A stretch of 27,916 bases of DNA from a virus, in the IMG/VR virus record IMGVR_UViG_3300008952_002741, positions 1 to 27,916 of that record; one strand, 5' to 3'. The position numbers and the translations under genes were made by a program. Positions 1 through 7,587 of this stretch are shown here, one piece after another; position 1 is the first letter of the stretch; each line of letters opens with the position of its first letter. A model generated the notes under the pieces. That model did no database searches and was not told the DNA's origin. It saw nothing but the letters and a program-made list of their open reading frames with translations.

Positions 1-177
1 ACAAACTAAAAAGCCTTCTGCAGCTTTATGAATCGCATCTTTAAATAAAATGCCCAAAAAAGCTAAAAGCACAAGCCAGCCGTAAGAGCCCATTAACTGC
101 TCTATAGCTTGTTGAAATTCGGGAGTATTGTGGGCCAGACCAAGGATTTTATCTGTAACCGGGTTTATGTCATCCAT
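1..177 (-). CDS. small membrane protein with MscS-like TM segment, 3' end outside the window
   Basis: Reading the minus strand from an ATG at 177 gives 59 residues open to the window edge, beginning MDDINPVTDKILGLAHN. A soluble stretch of about 28 residues is followed by a hydrophobic helix, GSYGWLVLLAFLGILFKDAI. The helix resembles the divergently transcribed neighbour at 232-546, sharing the pattern G-x-x-G-W-L, then G-x-x-F-K-[DE]-x-I and a following Ala. The neighbour looks like a minimal MscS-type protein, so this may be a paralogue that also continues into a beta domain beyond the edge. That continuation cannot be seen. No ribosome-binding site is obvious. The gene is credible because of the shared helix and the divergent arrangement, but its function is inferred. 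Confidence 0.6.
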   Translation of the reverse strand, partial: MDDINPVTDKILGLAHNTPEFQQAIEQLMGSYGWLVLLAFLGILFKDAIHKAAEGFLVC

Positions 178-213
178 CTCTAAATAAATAATTACACCTC
201 TAATAAGGAAACT

Positions 214-227
214 TGTGTATATATATT
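214..227 (+). promoter_or_regulatory. TGTA-type promoter-like element before the MscS-like gene
   Basis: TGTGTATATATA begins 18 bases before the ATG at 232. It resembles the element at 27501 in both sequence and distance to the start codon; the region right before both start codons reads GTATATGG. It belongs to a family of TGTA-rich elements found before several genes in this window. No -35 box is evident. The promoter role is inferred. Confidence 0.35.
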
Positions 228-231
228 GTAT

Positions 232-546
232 ATGGAAGATCAAATCGCTAATGCCGGTCAAAATTTTATCGGCGAACACGGTTGGTTACTCGTTGCGGGA
301 GCGGCGGGTTTAATTTTCAAAGAGACTATAACTAGCTTCGCAGCTGCAGTATCAATGTCTCTTTTCGGAGGAATAAAGACTGACGATGTCTACAGTATGG
401 GTGGACGAGCCTGCAGGGTAGTAAGAGTTGGGATGAGATCTACAACTTTCTATTTTGCAGACACTAAAACCCGAGTAGATATAGCAAATGAAGACATTAA
501 AGGTCTAAGACTCGAAAAGAAGATAGCACCGATGGATACAGAATAA
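232..546 (+). CDS. minimal MscS-like mechanosensitive-channel-type protein
   Basis: The ATG at 232 gives 104 residues; an in-frame TTG two codons upstream is less likely because it lies in the promoter-like element. Residues about 17-46 form one hydrophobic helix, HGWLLVAGAAGLIFKETITS, followed by FAAAVSMSLFGG. Residues about 47-92 read like the MscS beta domain: a D-D-V-Y-x-M-G-G turn, then C-R-V-V-x-V-x-M-R-S-T-T-F, then A-D-T-K-T-x-V-D-I-A-N-E-D-I. This matches the family pattern of pore helix TM3, then 'gD.v...g..G.V..i..r.T.....dg..v.ipN..l'. Typical MscS proteins have three or more helices and a C-terminal cage; both are absent here. It probably sits in the host inner membrane. Whether it forms a channel or modifies a host channel is unknown. 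Confidence 0.7.
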   Translation: MEDQIANAGQNFIGEHGWLLVAGAAGLIFKETITSFAAAVSMSLFGGIKTDDVYSMGGRACRVVRVGMRSTTFYFADTKTRVDIANEDIKGLRLEKKIAPMDTE

Positions 547-566
547 GAGCGAAATAGTTATACATC

Positions 567-1334
567 ATGCCTAGAGTTAAACTTGACCAGTTGGCCAGTT
601 CTCTGGAAGATCTGGATAATCCGCAAGGTAGAGCTTTGCAACGAGAGCCTATGCGACCCCGAGAAAGGTTCCACATAGAAGACTTTAAATGGACCAAGAA
701 ACAAAAAGAATTTATCAAAATAGCTCTAAGCAAGGAGTCTAAGATACTTTTTGCCAAAGGGCCAGCGGGATGTTCTAAAACTCTACTAAGTGTGTATTGC
801 GCCTTACACTTACTAAGCGAGGGGAAGGTCTCCGAAATAGTTTATATTAGGTCTGCGGTAGAAAGCTCCGACTCTAGGATGGGTTTTCTTCCCGGGGACG
901 CCGATCAAAAGCTTCATTTTTATAATTTACCTTTTTTACATAAAATGGAAGAGCTTATATGCCCCAATGTAATAAAAAAATTACAAAAAGACGAGAGAGT
1001 ATCAACTTATCCTGTTAATTTTTGTAGAGGTATGAGTTGGAACTCTAAGTGTTTAATATTTGACGAGTGTCAAAATAGCACTGTAAAAGAAATAGTAACT
1101 GTTTTAACTAGATTAGGCATGAGTTCTAAATGCTTTGTTTTAGCTGACCCTGCTCAAACAGATTTAAAAAATGGAGCTAGGGGAGGATTTGAAAGAATAG
1201 AAGGCCTTTTCTTAGATAAAGAAAGTAAAAAATTTGGAATAAATACTTTTCAATTCGACGAAACCGATGTGGTTAGGTCAGAGCTGGTCAGATTCTTGGT
1301 AACTAAGTTTAAAGACTTGACTACTATTGGTTAG
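567..1334 (+). CDS. phoH: PhoH-family ATPase
   Basis: This 255-residue protein has a P-loop GPAGCSKT at residues 65-72 and a Walker B CLIFDE at 162-167, followed by C-Q-N. It also carries the PhoH-typical blocks I-V-Y-I-R-S-A-V, M-G-F-L-P-G-D, F-C-R-G-M-S-W, V-L-A-D-P-A-Q-T-D and a C-terminal V-V-R-S-E-L-V. The length fits phage PhoH proteins that lack extra RNA-binding domains. PhoH proteins are ATPases common in marine phages, and their exact role in infection is unsettled. The gene starts 20 bases after the MscS-like gene and its stop overlaps the stop of a convergent gene on the other strand, with no terminator between them. The family call is firm; the function is not. Confidence 0.9.
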   Translation: MPRVKLDQLASSLEDLDNPQGRALQREPMRPRERFHIEDFKWTKKQKEFIKIALSKESKILFAKGPAGCSKTLLSVYCALHLLSEGKVSEIVYIRSAVESSDSRMGFLPGDADQKLHFYNLPFLHKMEELICPNVIKKLQKDERVSTYPVNFCRGMSWNSKCLIFDECQNSTVKEIVTVLTRLGMSSKCFVLADPAQTDLKNGARGGFERIEGLFLDKESKKFGINTFQFDETDVVRSELVRFLVTKFKDLTTIG

Positions 1335-1633
1335 TCTTCCTTATCGACACATTGGACTGTTTGTCTCCATCCATCTTTATGTAGGATGTTAGTCACCGTA
1401 CTACAAAATCTTCTAACCTTTTTCTCTGGTACATCCCAAAAGAAGGAATGGAAGATTTCTTCTAGCATGACGGCCATTTCTCTTTTTGGTGGTAAGTCTG
1501 GCGAAATATGGATCTTCGGTCCTTTGTAATCTGGAGGATCACATAGGCCATCTGCGTTGTAGCTATAATGAGGTCGCTTCTTGTAGATTTTGTACTTTAT
1601 TCCATCGTTGTTGGTAAAAGTGTAATTATGCAT
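1331..1633 (-). CDS. small protein with degenerate HExxH-like motif, unknown function
   Basis: A 100-residue minus-strand gene is convergent with phoH, their stop codons overlapping at 1331-1334. The C-terminal half contains MLEEIFHSFFWD (residues 56-67) followed by a V-R-R-F-C-S-T-V-T-N-I-L helix and K-D-G-W-R. I recognise this layout from small bacterial and phage proteins with an H-E-x-x-H-A-x-x-W-D motif. Here the first histidine is glutamate (E58) while E59 and H62 remain, so zinc-protease activity is doubtful. The N-terminal half is rich in Tyr, Pro and Lys. It is the only complete gene on this strand and has its own upstream AT-rich region with palindromes. It is likely real, because it fills the space between two + strand genes and resembles a family. 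The function is unknown. Confidence 0.6.
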   Translation of the reverse strand: MHNYTFTNNDGIKYKIYKKRPHYSYNADGLCDPPDYKGPKIHISPDLPPKREMAVMLEEIFHSFFWDVPEKKVRRFCSTVTNILHKDGWRQTVQCVDKED

Positions 1634-1707
1634 AATATTTTATAACAAAATGTTATTTAGTTGTAATAACTAGTTACCTAGTTTTAAAACGTTATTTGTA
1701 AAAAAAC
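1634..1707. promoter_or_regulatory. divergent promoter region with two operator-like palindromes
   Basis: This 74-base AT-rich gap separates divergent genes. It contains the inverted repeat ATAACA-AAA-TGTTAT (1642-1656) and the perfect palindrome TAACTAGTTA (1667-1676). On the minus strand, TGTTATAAA (1647-1639) looks like an extended -10 element only a few bases before the ATG at 1633. The first inverted repeat overlaps it, as an operator would. For the + strand no convincing -35/-10 pair is seen. The features are visible in the sequence; the regulatory meaning is inferred. Confidence 0.4.
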
Positions 1708-2004
1708 ATGTCCAAGTTCAAAAAAGTTACTTATTGTAAATCTTGCGGAGGCCCTAATCATTGGCTAAGAGAAGGAGGCTCCTCATTACCGAAGAAGCCC
1801 AAGTTCTGCGCTTCCTGTGGTTGCGATTTAACTACAGGGGAAAAACGTCAACAAGAGGTGGTTGCGGAGGAGGAGATTGAAGAAGATGTAGAAATACCTG
1901 CGAATATCCCTCCCCTCGAATTAGACATGGAGGGCTCTTACTTTCCTAAGCGAGATTCTCAATCTTTGGGTAATATGATTGCTCCGGTTTTAAAAGAGGA
2001 ATAA
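1708..2004 (+). CDS. small zinc-ribbon protein
   Basis: The 98-residue product has two cysteine pairs, Y-C-K-S-C-G (C10, C13) and F-C-A-S-C-G-C-D (C34, C37, with C39 extra), the pattern of a zinc ribbon. The C-terminal half is acidic, with runs of Glu at about residues 50-62, and probably disordered. It lies 12 bases upstream of the sigma-like gene and may be co-transcribed with it. Zinc ribbons of this size often bind nucleic acid or RNA polymerase partners, but nothing here identifies the target. The zinc-ribbon fold is fairly sure; the function is unknown. Confidence 0.7.
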   Translation: MSKFKKVTYCKSCGGPNHWLREGGSSLPKKPKFCASCGCDLTTGEKRQQEVVAEEEIEEDVEIPANIPPLELDMEGSYFPKRDSQSLGNMIAPVLKEE

Positions 2005-2016
2005 TAAAATTAAAAT

Positions 2017-2715
2017 ATGCCCAAAAAGAAGGCGATTGAACCAAAAAAGGAATTTGAGAGTTATATTGAAGTTATTGACCAAGAAATATCTAAAAGAAAA
2101 AGTAAGTGGACTTTAACTTCTATTTCTTGGATGGATTTTGATGATATCTCCCAAATACTAAAAATACATATATTTAAAAAATGGCATTTGTATGACCAAA
2201 GTAAGCCTCTTTCCCCTTGGTTAAACAGAATAATATCTAATCAACTTAAAAATTTAATTCGAAATAACTATAGCAATTATTGTAAGCCTTGTTTGAGATG
2301 TGCTGCAGCCGAACCCGACTCGGGGTGCGCTATATACGGATCTCAGGACGCGAGATGTCCCTTATTTAAAAATTGGCTATCTAAGAAGAAGTCTGCCTAT
2401 GACGTTAAAATGGCTTTACCGCTAGAAAATCATCAAAGTGAAGTTCGAGACGTTCAAATCTCTTCATCAAATATAGAAATAGGAATAAAAAAACTTAACG
2501 AAAAGCTAAGAGAAATTTTAAAACCCAATGAGTGGATTGTCTACAAGGGATTTTATATAGATAATGAGACCGAGGTAGAGATAGCTAAAAAGCTAAATTT
2601 TAAAACTACCGAGAAGAATAGAACTCCCGGATATAAACAAATAAAAAATATACAAAAATCAATTATAACTAAAGCTAGGAAAATTTTAGACAAAAACGAT
2701 TTAGATTGGTCATGA
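2017..2715 (+). CDS. divergent sigma-70-like RNA polymerase sigma factor
   Basis: This 232-residue protein has a helical segment at about residues 38-84 (F-D-D-I-S-Q-I, then K-P-L-S-P-W-L-N-R-I-I-S-N-Q-L-K-N-L-I-R) that reads like sigma region 2. A helix-turn-helix-like segment lies at about 165-222 (L-K-P-N-E-W, then T-E-V-E-I-A-K-K-L-N-F, then Y-K-Q-I-K-N-I), as in region 4. Between them is a cysteine cluster, C89, C92, C95, C104 and C114, which could bind zinc. It would redirect host RNA polymerase to viral promoters, perhaps the TGTA-type elements near the virion genes. Its stop overlaps the next start (ATGA at 2712-2715), implying translational coupling. The sigma call rests on weak pattern matching and position. 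Confidence 0.6.
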   Translation: MPKKKAIEPKKEFESYIEVIDQEISKRKSKWTLTSISWMDFDDISQILKIHIFKKWHLYDQSKPLSPWLNRIISNQLKNLIRNNYSNYCKPCLRCAAAEPDSGCAIYGSQDARCPLFKNWLSKKKSAYDVKMALPLENHQSEVRDVQISSSNIEIGIKKLNEKLREILKPNEWIVYKGFYIDNETEVEIAKKLNFKTTEKNRTPGYKQIKNIQKSIITKARKILDKNDLDWS

Positions 2716-3656
2716 TTGATATCCCTCAGTTAAAAAATACTATAAAAGTAAGCGAGACAGGCTCTATTGGAAATTTTTTAGAAGAAGATAGAGAGAATAC
2801 TATTTCGTCTATAAATACTAGAAGAATAAAGTATCCCATACCATATAACGAAGTCAACGGAAGCAAGAATCACTCAAGAGAGCTTAGATCTAAAGGATGG
2901 CTAAAGCTAGAGGGAGCCCTATCTCATAAAAAGTATATTTTAGACGAGATAAGCAAAAAATTAAACCATATTTTAGATGGAGGTCGCCTAGACATAGATT
3001 CTGACTTAGGAAGACAAGTTGGCGAATATAGGTTTAATACAATGAATCAATCAGAAGCAAGAAATAACCAGCTTTTCTTATCGGTCCCTGAGCCCTTGTA
3101 TAATGTGCCAGAGATCTCAGAGATAATATTTGATGACGCTTTGGTTAACGTAGCTAAAAGCTTCTTTGAATGCATGCCAGCCATAGGGACTCTAAATCTA
3201 AGAAAAAGTTTTGCTAATAATCTACAAAGTGATAACACTACTTTATATCACGTAGATCCAAATGCTCTTTACTTTTTTAAAGCCTTCGTTTACCTTAAAG
3301 ACGTAGACTCGGTTGAAGATGGGCCTTTTACTTATATAGAGGGGAGTGTCGACGAGAAGCCGGAAAATTTAACTGATAGATACAGATGGCAAGATGAGGA
3401 AATAGAGACTTTTTATGGCAAGCAAAGAGTCAAGCATTTGACAGGTAAAAAAGGTGACGTTATATTTGCGATGACTAATGGTTTTCACAAAGGACAAAAA
3501 TGCGTAAGAACAGATAGAGAGCTACTTACCATTGATTTTGTGTGCCATCCTGACAGTTGGCAGGCAAAAAGGCAAATGCTAATAAAAGAAGACACTTTTT
3601 TTAAGATGCCACGAAATAAGATTCCGTTAACTGATTTTTTATATATAAGACGATGA
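2712..3656 (+). CDS. Fe(II)/2-oxoglutarate-dependent dioxygenase, PhyH-like
   Basis: The ATG at 2712 (ATGA overlap with the previous stop) gives 314 residues; a TTG two codons upstream is less likely. The metal-binding triad is visible: Y-H-V-D-P-N with H180 and D182, and distal H259 in G-F-H-K-G-Q. A candidate 2-oxoglutarate-binding arginine follows at R266 or R269. The segment F-K-A-F-V-Y-L-K-D-V and then E-D-G-P-F-T-Y-I-E-G-S is typical of phytanoyl-CoA dioxygenase-like proteins, as is G-D-V-I-F-A before the distal His. Such enzymes hydroxylate small molecules, proteins or nucleic-acid bases; the substrate here is unknown. It is tightly packed between the sigma-like gene and a packaging-associated gene, overlapping both by four bases. 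The fold is confident; the role is not. Confidence 0.8.
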   Translation: MIDIPQLKNTIKVSETGSIGNFLEEDRENTISSINTRRIKYPIPYNEVNGSKNHSRELRSKGWLKLEGALSHKKYILDEISKKLNHILDGGRLDIDSDLGRQVGEYRFNTMNQSEARNNQLFLSVPEPLYNVPEISEIIFDDALVNVAKSFFECMPAIGTLNLRKSFANNLQSDNTTLYHVDPNALYFFKAFVYLKDVDSVEDGPFTYIEGSVDEKPENLTDRYRWQDEEIETFYGKQRVKHLTGKKGDVIFAMTNGFHKGQKCVRTDRELLTIDFVCHPDSWQAKRQMLIKEDTFFKMPRNKIPLTDFLYIRR

Positions 3657-4762
3657 GCGAAGAAGATTTAACTTTAACTAACGAGCAAAAATTTGCGTTA
3701 ACCTCTGTAAGAGATAGTTTCTTAGCTGGAGAAGATGTAGATATATCGTTAATGCATTTAATACAGGACGTAGCAGGGTTCAAGGGTAAAGATGGCAGGA
3801 GCAAAGAAGGTCGTGCCGTTAAATCTTATTTGAGTGAAATAGACTTCAACGCAATACCTGCTAGCGAATATCAAAAAGTAGAAAAGCCAGAATTATCTGA
3901 AGAGCAGAAAGAGTTCATTAGGAACAATAGAGGCACAATGAAATATGTGGAGATGTCTCGGATAATCTTTATTAACGATAAGCTTACTAGTCTTAGCGCC
4001 GAGACCAGAATGGTAACTGAGTATACTAAAAGTTTAGACGGAGAAGATTTCGAAGCTTCTCAGCAGGCACAGGAGGAAACTTTTGAGTATAGACCACCTA
4101 AACATCCAGATAGAGTTTTGAGTAGAGTACATAAATTTGTTCATGGCAGCGGGATAGATAAAGAAAAGATAACCCCAAGGCAAAAAAAAGATCTAGAGAG
4201 GCTAATGGCGTATCTTCATACTTTTCGTTTTACCCATCAAATAAGTAACTACCAAAATGATACCGAAAGAGAACTGTTTGAATCTTCTTTTGTTAGGTAT
4301 ACATATAACAAACCAGACCTAACTCAAGAAGAAGTAGACCAGTATATTGTTCTTTCGGCTGAAGTTGTTATAGCGTCTAATATTCAAAGAAGAGTAGGGA
4401 GACTACAAAGATTGCTAGACGAAACCGCTAACGACAACGAAGGAAGAAGAATATCGATGAGTTTAGTTGAAGCAATTAATACAGCTCAAAGTGAATATAA
4501 CTCTTGTGTTAATAGACAGCATAAATTACTTAGTGATTTAAAACAAAAAAGAAGCGACAGATTAAGCAAGCAAGTTCAAGACAATGCTAGCATATTAAAC
4601 CTCGTTGAAACTTGGAAAGAGGAAGAGGGCCGACAAGAATTAATAAAGATGGCTGAACTAAGAAAGAAAGTGGTTAAAGAAGAAGTAGAAAATCTTTCGA
4701 CAATAGATGACGTTAAGGCTAGAATATTTGGCCTTTCAGCAGAGGAGGCTATAAATGGCTGA
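3653..4762 (+). CDS. unknown protein upstream of the terminase; possible small terminase subunit
   Basis: This 369-residue, mostly helical and charged protein has no motif I can assign with certainty. Two stretches look like DNA-binding or small-terminase-type helices: about residues 42-62 (D-G-R-S-K-E-G-R-A-V-K-S-Y-L) and about 80-128 (L-S-E-E-Q-K-E-F-I, M-S-R-I-I-F, then S-A-E-T-R-M-V-T-E-Y). The C-terminal third is rich in Glu, Lys and Arg and may form coiled coils. It overlaps the dioxygenase stop by four bases (ATGA) and the nuclease start by eight, so it belongs to the same transcription unit that leads into the large terminase. Position suggests a terminase small subunit. An unrelated regulatory role is possible. 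Confidence 0.45.
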   Translation: MSEEDLTLTNEQKFALTSVRDSFLAGEDVDISLMHLIQDVAGFKGKDGRSKEGRAVKSYLSEIDFNAIPASEYQKVEKPELSEEQKEFIRNNRGTMKYVEMSRIIFINDKLTSLSAETRMVTEYTKSLDGEDFEASQQAQEETFEYRPPKHPDRVLSRVHKFVHGSGIDKEKITPRQKKDLERLMAYLHTFRFTHQISNYQNDTERELFESSFVRYTYNKPDLTQEEVDQYIVLSAEVVIASNIQRRVGRLQRLLDETANDNEGRRISMSLVEAINTAQSEYNSCVNRQHKLLSDLKQKRSDRLSKQVQDNASILNLVETWKEEEGRQELIKMAELRKKVVKEEVENLSTIDDVKARIFGLSAEEAING

Positions 4763-5708
4763 GTTAAAAGATTGTATAAAGATGGAATTCGCTTGCAAGA
4801 TCGACGGAGAAAAATTCGAAACAGAGAAGGCTCTTCATATGCATCTACGTAAACATAAAATGCGTATGGCTGAATACTACCAAAAGTATTATCCTCGTAG
4901 AGACTTGCTAACAGGTGAGCTGATTAAATTCAAAAATAAAGCTCATTATTTTACTAACTATTTTAACTCTAGACCCAATATGAGAAAGTATCTAGAGTCC
5001 GCACCCGAAGAAGATGCTAGAAAGTTTTGCGTGCAAGTTATTAAAGACAGAATGGAAAGAAGGAAGATTAAATATTCTCCTACTCAAGTAGAGCTTCGTT
5101 CGTCAATGATGCCACCTATATTCTATTACCAAAAGCTTTTTGGTAATTATTATAATCTATGCTGGGATCTTGGTTTGCTTAAAAGATTTAATAAGCTGCC
5201 TAAAAATAAAATAGAAGAAAATATAGAAGAAGGCTACGAGATTGTAGTTGATACAAGAGAGCAGAAACCATTAAATATTAATTACGGAACAAGACGAGAA
5301 GGTTTAAAATTTGCAGATTATTGGCTTGACAAAGAATGTAATAAATGTTACGTAGAAAGAAAAGAGACCAAAGACTTCATAGGTACATTTACTGGCGGCT
5401 GCGATAGATTCTCTAGAGAGTTAGAGAGAGCAGAAGAGGAAGGAGCTTATGTTGTTGTGGTTGTAGAAAACTCTTTAGATAACATGATGAAGTTTAATTA
5501 CCTGAAATACATCACCAAGAAAGTTCAGGTTACTCCTGAGTACGTCATGAGGAACGTAAGAGACATTATACAGAAGCACGATAACGTACAGTTTTTATTT
5601 GCTAAAGGCAGGACAGAGGCTACAAGGCTAACTAGAAAACTATTTTTCTGTGGTTCGAATTATAAAGATGTAGACCTTCAGTTGGCATACGATCTAAATT
5701 TGTTATAA
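4755..5708 (+). CDS. XPF/ERCC4-type nuclease with N-terminal C2H2-like finger
   Basis: The N-terminus (residues about 12-36) resembles a C2H2 finger, C14-x2-D17 then H30-x3-H34, with Asp where the second Cys is expected. It is followed by an A-E-Y-Y-Q-K-Y-Y-P-R-R-D-L segment that I associate with phage zinc-finger nucleases. The catalytic part begins at about residue 160. V-V-D-T-R-E (164-169) and E-R-K-E-T-K-D-F (201-208) match the ERCC4 nuclease motif with its conserved D, E and ERKxxxD. A hydrophobic strand, A-Y-V-V-V-V-V-E, follows. Such nucleases cut branched or flap DNA. Lying directly before the large terminase, with stop and start sharing one base, it may resolve replicative DNA before packaging. 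Confidence 0.8.
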   Translation: MAELKDCIKMEFACKIDGEKFETEKALHMHLRKHKMRMAEYYQKYYPRRDLLTGELIKFKNKAHYFTNYFNSRPNMRKYLESAPEEDARKFCVQVIKDRMERRKIKYSPTQVELRSSMMPPIFYYQKLFGNYYNLCWDLGLLKRFNKLPKNKIEENIEEGYEIVVDTREQKPLNINYGTRREGLKFADYWLDKECNKCYVERKETKDFIGTFTGGCDRFSRELERAEEEGAYVVVVVENSLDNMMKFNYLKYITKKVQVTPEYVMRNVRDIIQKHDNVQFLFAKGRTEATRLTRKLFFCGSNYKDVDLQLAYDLNLL

Positions 5709-7561
5709 TGTGGTCAACTCCAAAAAAGTACGAAAGAGAGGTTGAAGATGTTAACTCTAGGCTAGCCAAGATAGAAGGCTTCCTAGAAGACAAAGAGGCT
5801 AGGATCACTTTAGCTGAATTTTTAAGGAATAATCTATATTTTACTACGTATCTTTTAAGTGGTATAAAGTTAGCGCCTTACCAAGAGATAACTCTAAGAG
5901 CTCTGTTCAATAGAAATTTTAGTATGTGCGTATGGGGTCGAGGATGTGGCAAAAGCTTCATAGCTTCAGTTTATTGTTTTTTACAATGCATATTTGAACC
6001 AAATACAAAAATACTCATAGCTGGCCCAACATTTCGTACTGCAAGATTTATTTTTAACAACATAGAAAAGATAGTAGAGACGAAAGAAGCCGCTCTTTTA
6101 GCTCAAGCCTTAGGAGCCAAGGTAAAGAGAAATGACCAGTATGAGTGGAGGATAAATGGGGGCAGTATAACAGCCATACCCTTGAGTGGAGAAAAGATTC
6201 GTGGTTTTCGTGCAAACATACTTGTCCTTGACGAGTATCTTTTACTGCCAGAAGATATAATTAGAAATGTTCTAATGCCATTTCTTGTTGCTCCTCAAGA
6301 CATGAAGAGAAGAATGGAAGTTAAAGAGTTCGAAGATAAACTTATTGCCGATGGAGCTTTAAAAGAAGAAGAAAGGACTAAGTTTGAAAACAAATCTAAA
6401 ATGATAGCTCTATCTTCAGCAAGCTATACTTTTGAAAATCTTTACAAAACTTACCAAGAGTGGGTGGGCAAAATACAATCAAACGAAGAAGCCGGTGATG
6501 CTAAATATTTTGTATCCCAAATGGGATACGAGGCCCTGCCGGAAGAAATGATAGACAGGACTATTATTGAAGAAGCTCAAGAGGGAGGTTCTTCTCATTT
6601 TTCTTTCCAACGAGAATACTGTGCTCAGTTTACTGACGGAAGTGATAGTTATTTTAGCGCAAAAAAGATGGAGCTATGTACTTTAAAAGGGGATGAAGAA
6701 CCGTGTACTTTAATGGTTGGCAGAAGCGGAAAGCGTTATGTCCTAGGTATAGACCCTAATATGAGCGATAGTCCTACGGCTGATTATTTTGCTATGGCCG
6801 TTATGGAGATAGATGATGAGACTGGGCAAGGTACTCTTGTTCACTCTTATGCTGGACTAGGCAGTCTAAATAAACATGTAAAATATTTAGCTTATCTACT
6901 TCAAGCTTTTAACATTGTTTTTATATGTCTTGATAATGCAGGTTCTGATACTTTTCTAGACAGCTGCAACGAATCTCAGTTTTTTAAAGATATTGGAGTT
7001 AGTTTAAAAACGATACCATTAAATTCTGATGCAGAAGGAATAGATTATCAGAAGTCTTTAAAACAAGCTAAAATAAAATATAATTTAGAGGATAATAAAA
7101 TTTGCTTTAATCAAGTATTTACAAGCAGTTTCATACGTAGAGCGAACGAACATTTGCAAGCTTGTATAGATTACAAAAAGATTTGGTTTGCTTCTAGAAC
7201 AGCGTCGAATGAGGTGTTTTTTAATAGAACAAGTTCTATAAGACTTCCTATGCCTAAAAAACTCATTTTTATAGATGACCGAAAAGAATGGTCTATGCTT
7301 GACTTTATTGAGCATCAAGACGATATGATCTATCAGACCAAAAAACAATGTAGTTTAGTAGAACATAAGTCTACAGCTAGAGGATCACAGAACTTTGACC
7401 TACCTCAACACCTCAAAAGGTCCACTTCACCCAACAAAGCAAGAAAAGATAACTATTCCGCATTAATGTTAGCAAATTGGGGTCTTAAGCTCTATAACGA
7501 TATAACTAACGCAGAAATTAACATTAATAAGCAAACTTTTGAGCCTGTTATGTTTTTTTGA
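5708..7561 (+). CDS. terL: terminase large subunit
   Basis: This 617-residue protein has the two-domain plan of a DNA-packaging motor. The ATPase half has Walker A GRGCGKS at residues 77-83 and Walker B LVLDEY at 172-177. The RNase H-like nuclease half has acidic residues in G-I-D-P-N (D349), C-L-D-N-A-G (D409) and a late Q-D-D-M-I-Y (D538/D539). Translation begins one base inside the preceding stop (TAATG). The protein pumps DNA into proheads through the portal encoded at 8726-10612 and cuts concatemers. Length and motif spacing are normal for the family. No terminator follows; the stop runs into a promoter-like TGTA element. Confidence 0.93.
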   Translation: MWSTPKKYEREVEDVNSRLAKIEGFLEDKEARITLAEFLRNNLYFTTYLLSGIKLAPYQEITLRALFNRNFSMCVWGRGCGKSFIASVYCFLQCIFEPNTKILIAGPTFRTARFIFNNIEKIVETKEAALLAQALGAKVKRNDQYEWRINGGSITAIPLSGEKIRGFRANILVLDEYLLLPEDIIRNVLMPFLVAPQDMKRRMEVKEFEDKLIADGALKEEERTKFENKSKMIALSSASYTFENLYKTYQEWVGKIQSNEEAGDAKYFVSQMGYEALPEEMIDRTIIEEAQEGGSSHFSFQREYCAQFTDGSDSYFSAKKMELCTLKGDEEPCTLMVGRSGKRYVLGIDPNMSDSPTADYFAMAVMEIDDETGQGTLVHSYAGLGSLNKHVKYLAYLLQAFNIVFICLDNAGSDTFLDSCNESQFFKDIGVSLKTIPLNSDAEGIDYQKSLKQAKIKYNLEDNKICFNQVFTSSFIRRANEHLQACIDYKKIWFASRTASNEVFFNRTSSIRLPMPKKLIFIDDRKEWSMLDFIEHQDDMIYQTKKQCSLVEHKSTARGSQNFDLPQHLKRSTSPNKARKDNYSALMLANWGLKLYNDITNAEININKQTFEPVMFF

Positions 7562-7570
7562 GTGTAAGTA
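7561..7570 (+). promoter_or_regulatory. TGTA-type promoter-like element before the first structural gene
   Basis: AGTGTAAGTA begins at the last base of the terminase stop codon and 27 bases before the ATG at 7588. No Shine-Dalgarno sequence is seen in this gap. It resembles the elements at 12562, 17221 and 27501. It could start transcription of the structural block, but this is inferred from recurrence only. Confidence 0.35.
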
Positions 7571-7587
7571 ACGTCAAATAAGCTCTT

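Noticed and set aside
226-231. Upstream TTG start for the MscS-like gene
   Set aside because: It falls in the promoter-like element, and the ATG at 232 is in frame two codons later.
497-757. Minus-strand frame opposite the start of phoH
   Set aside because: It overlaps two well-supported + strand genes and shows no motif.
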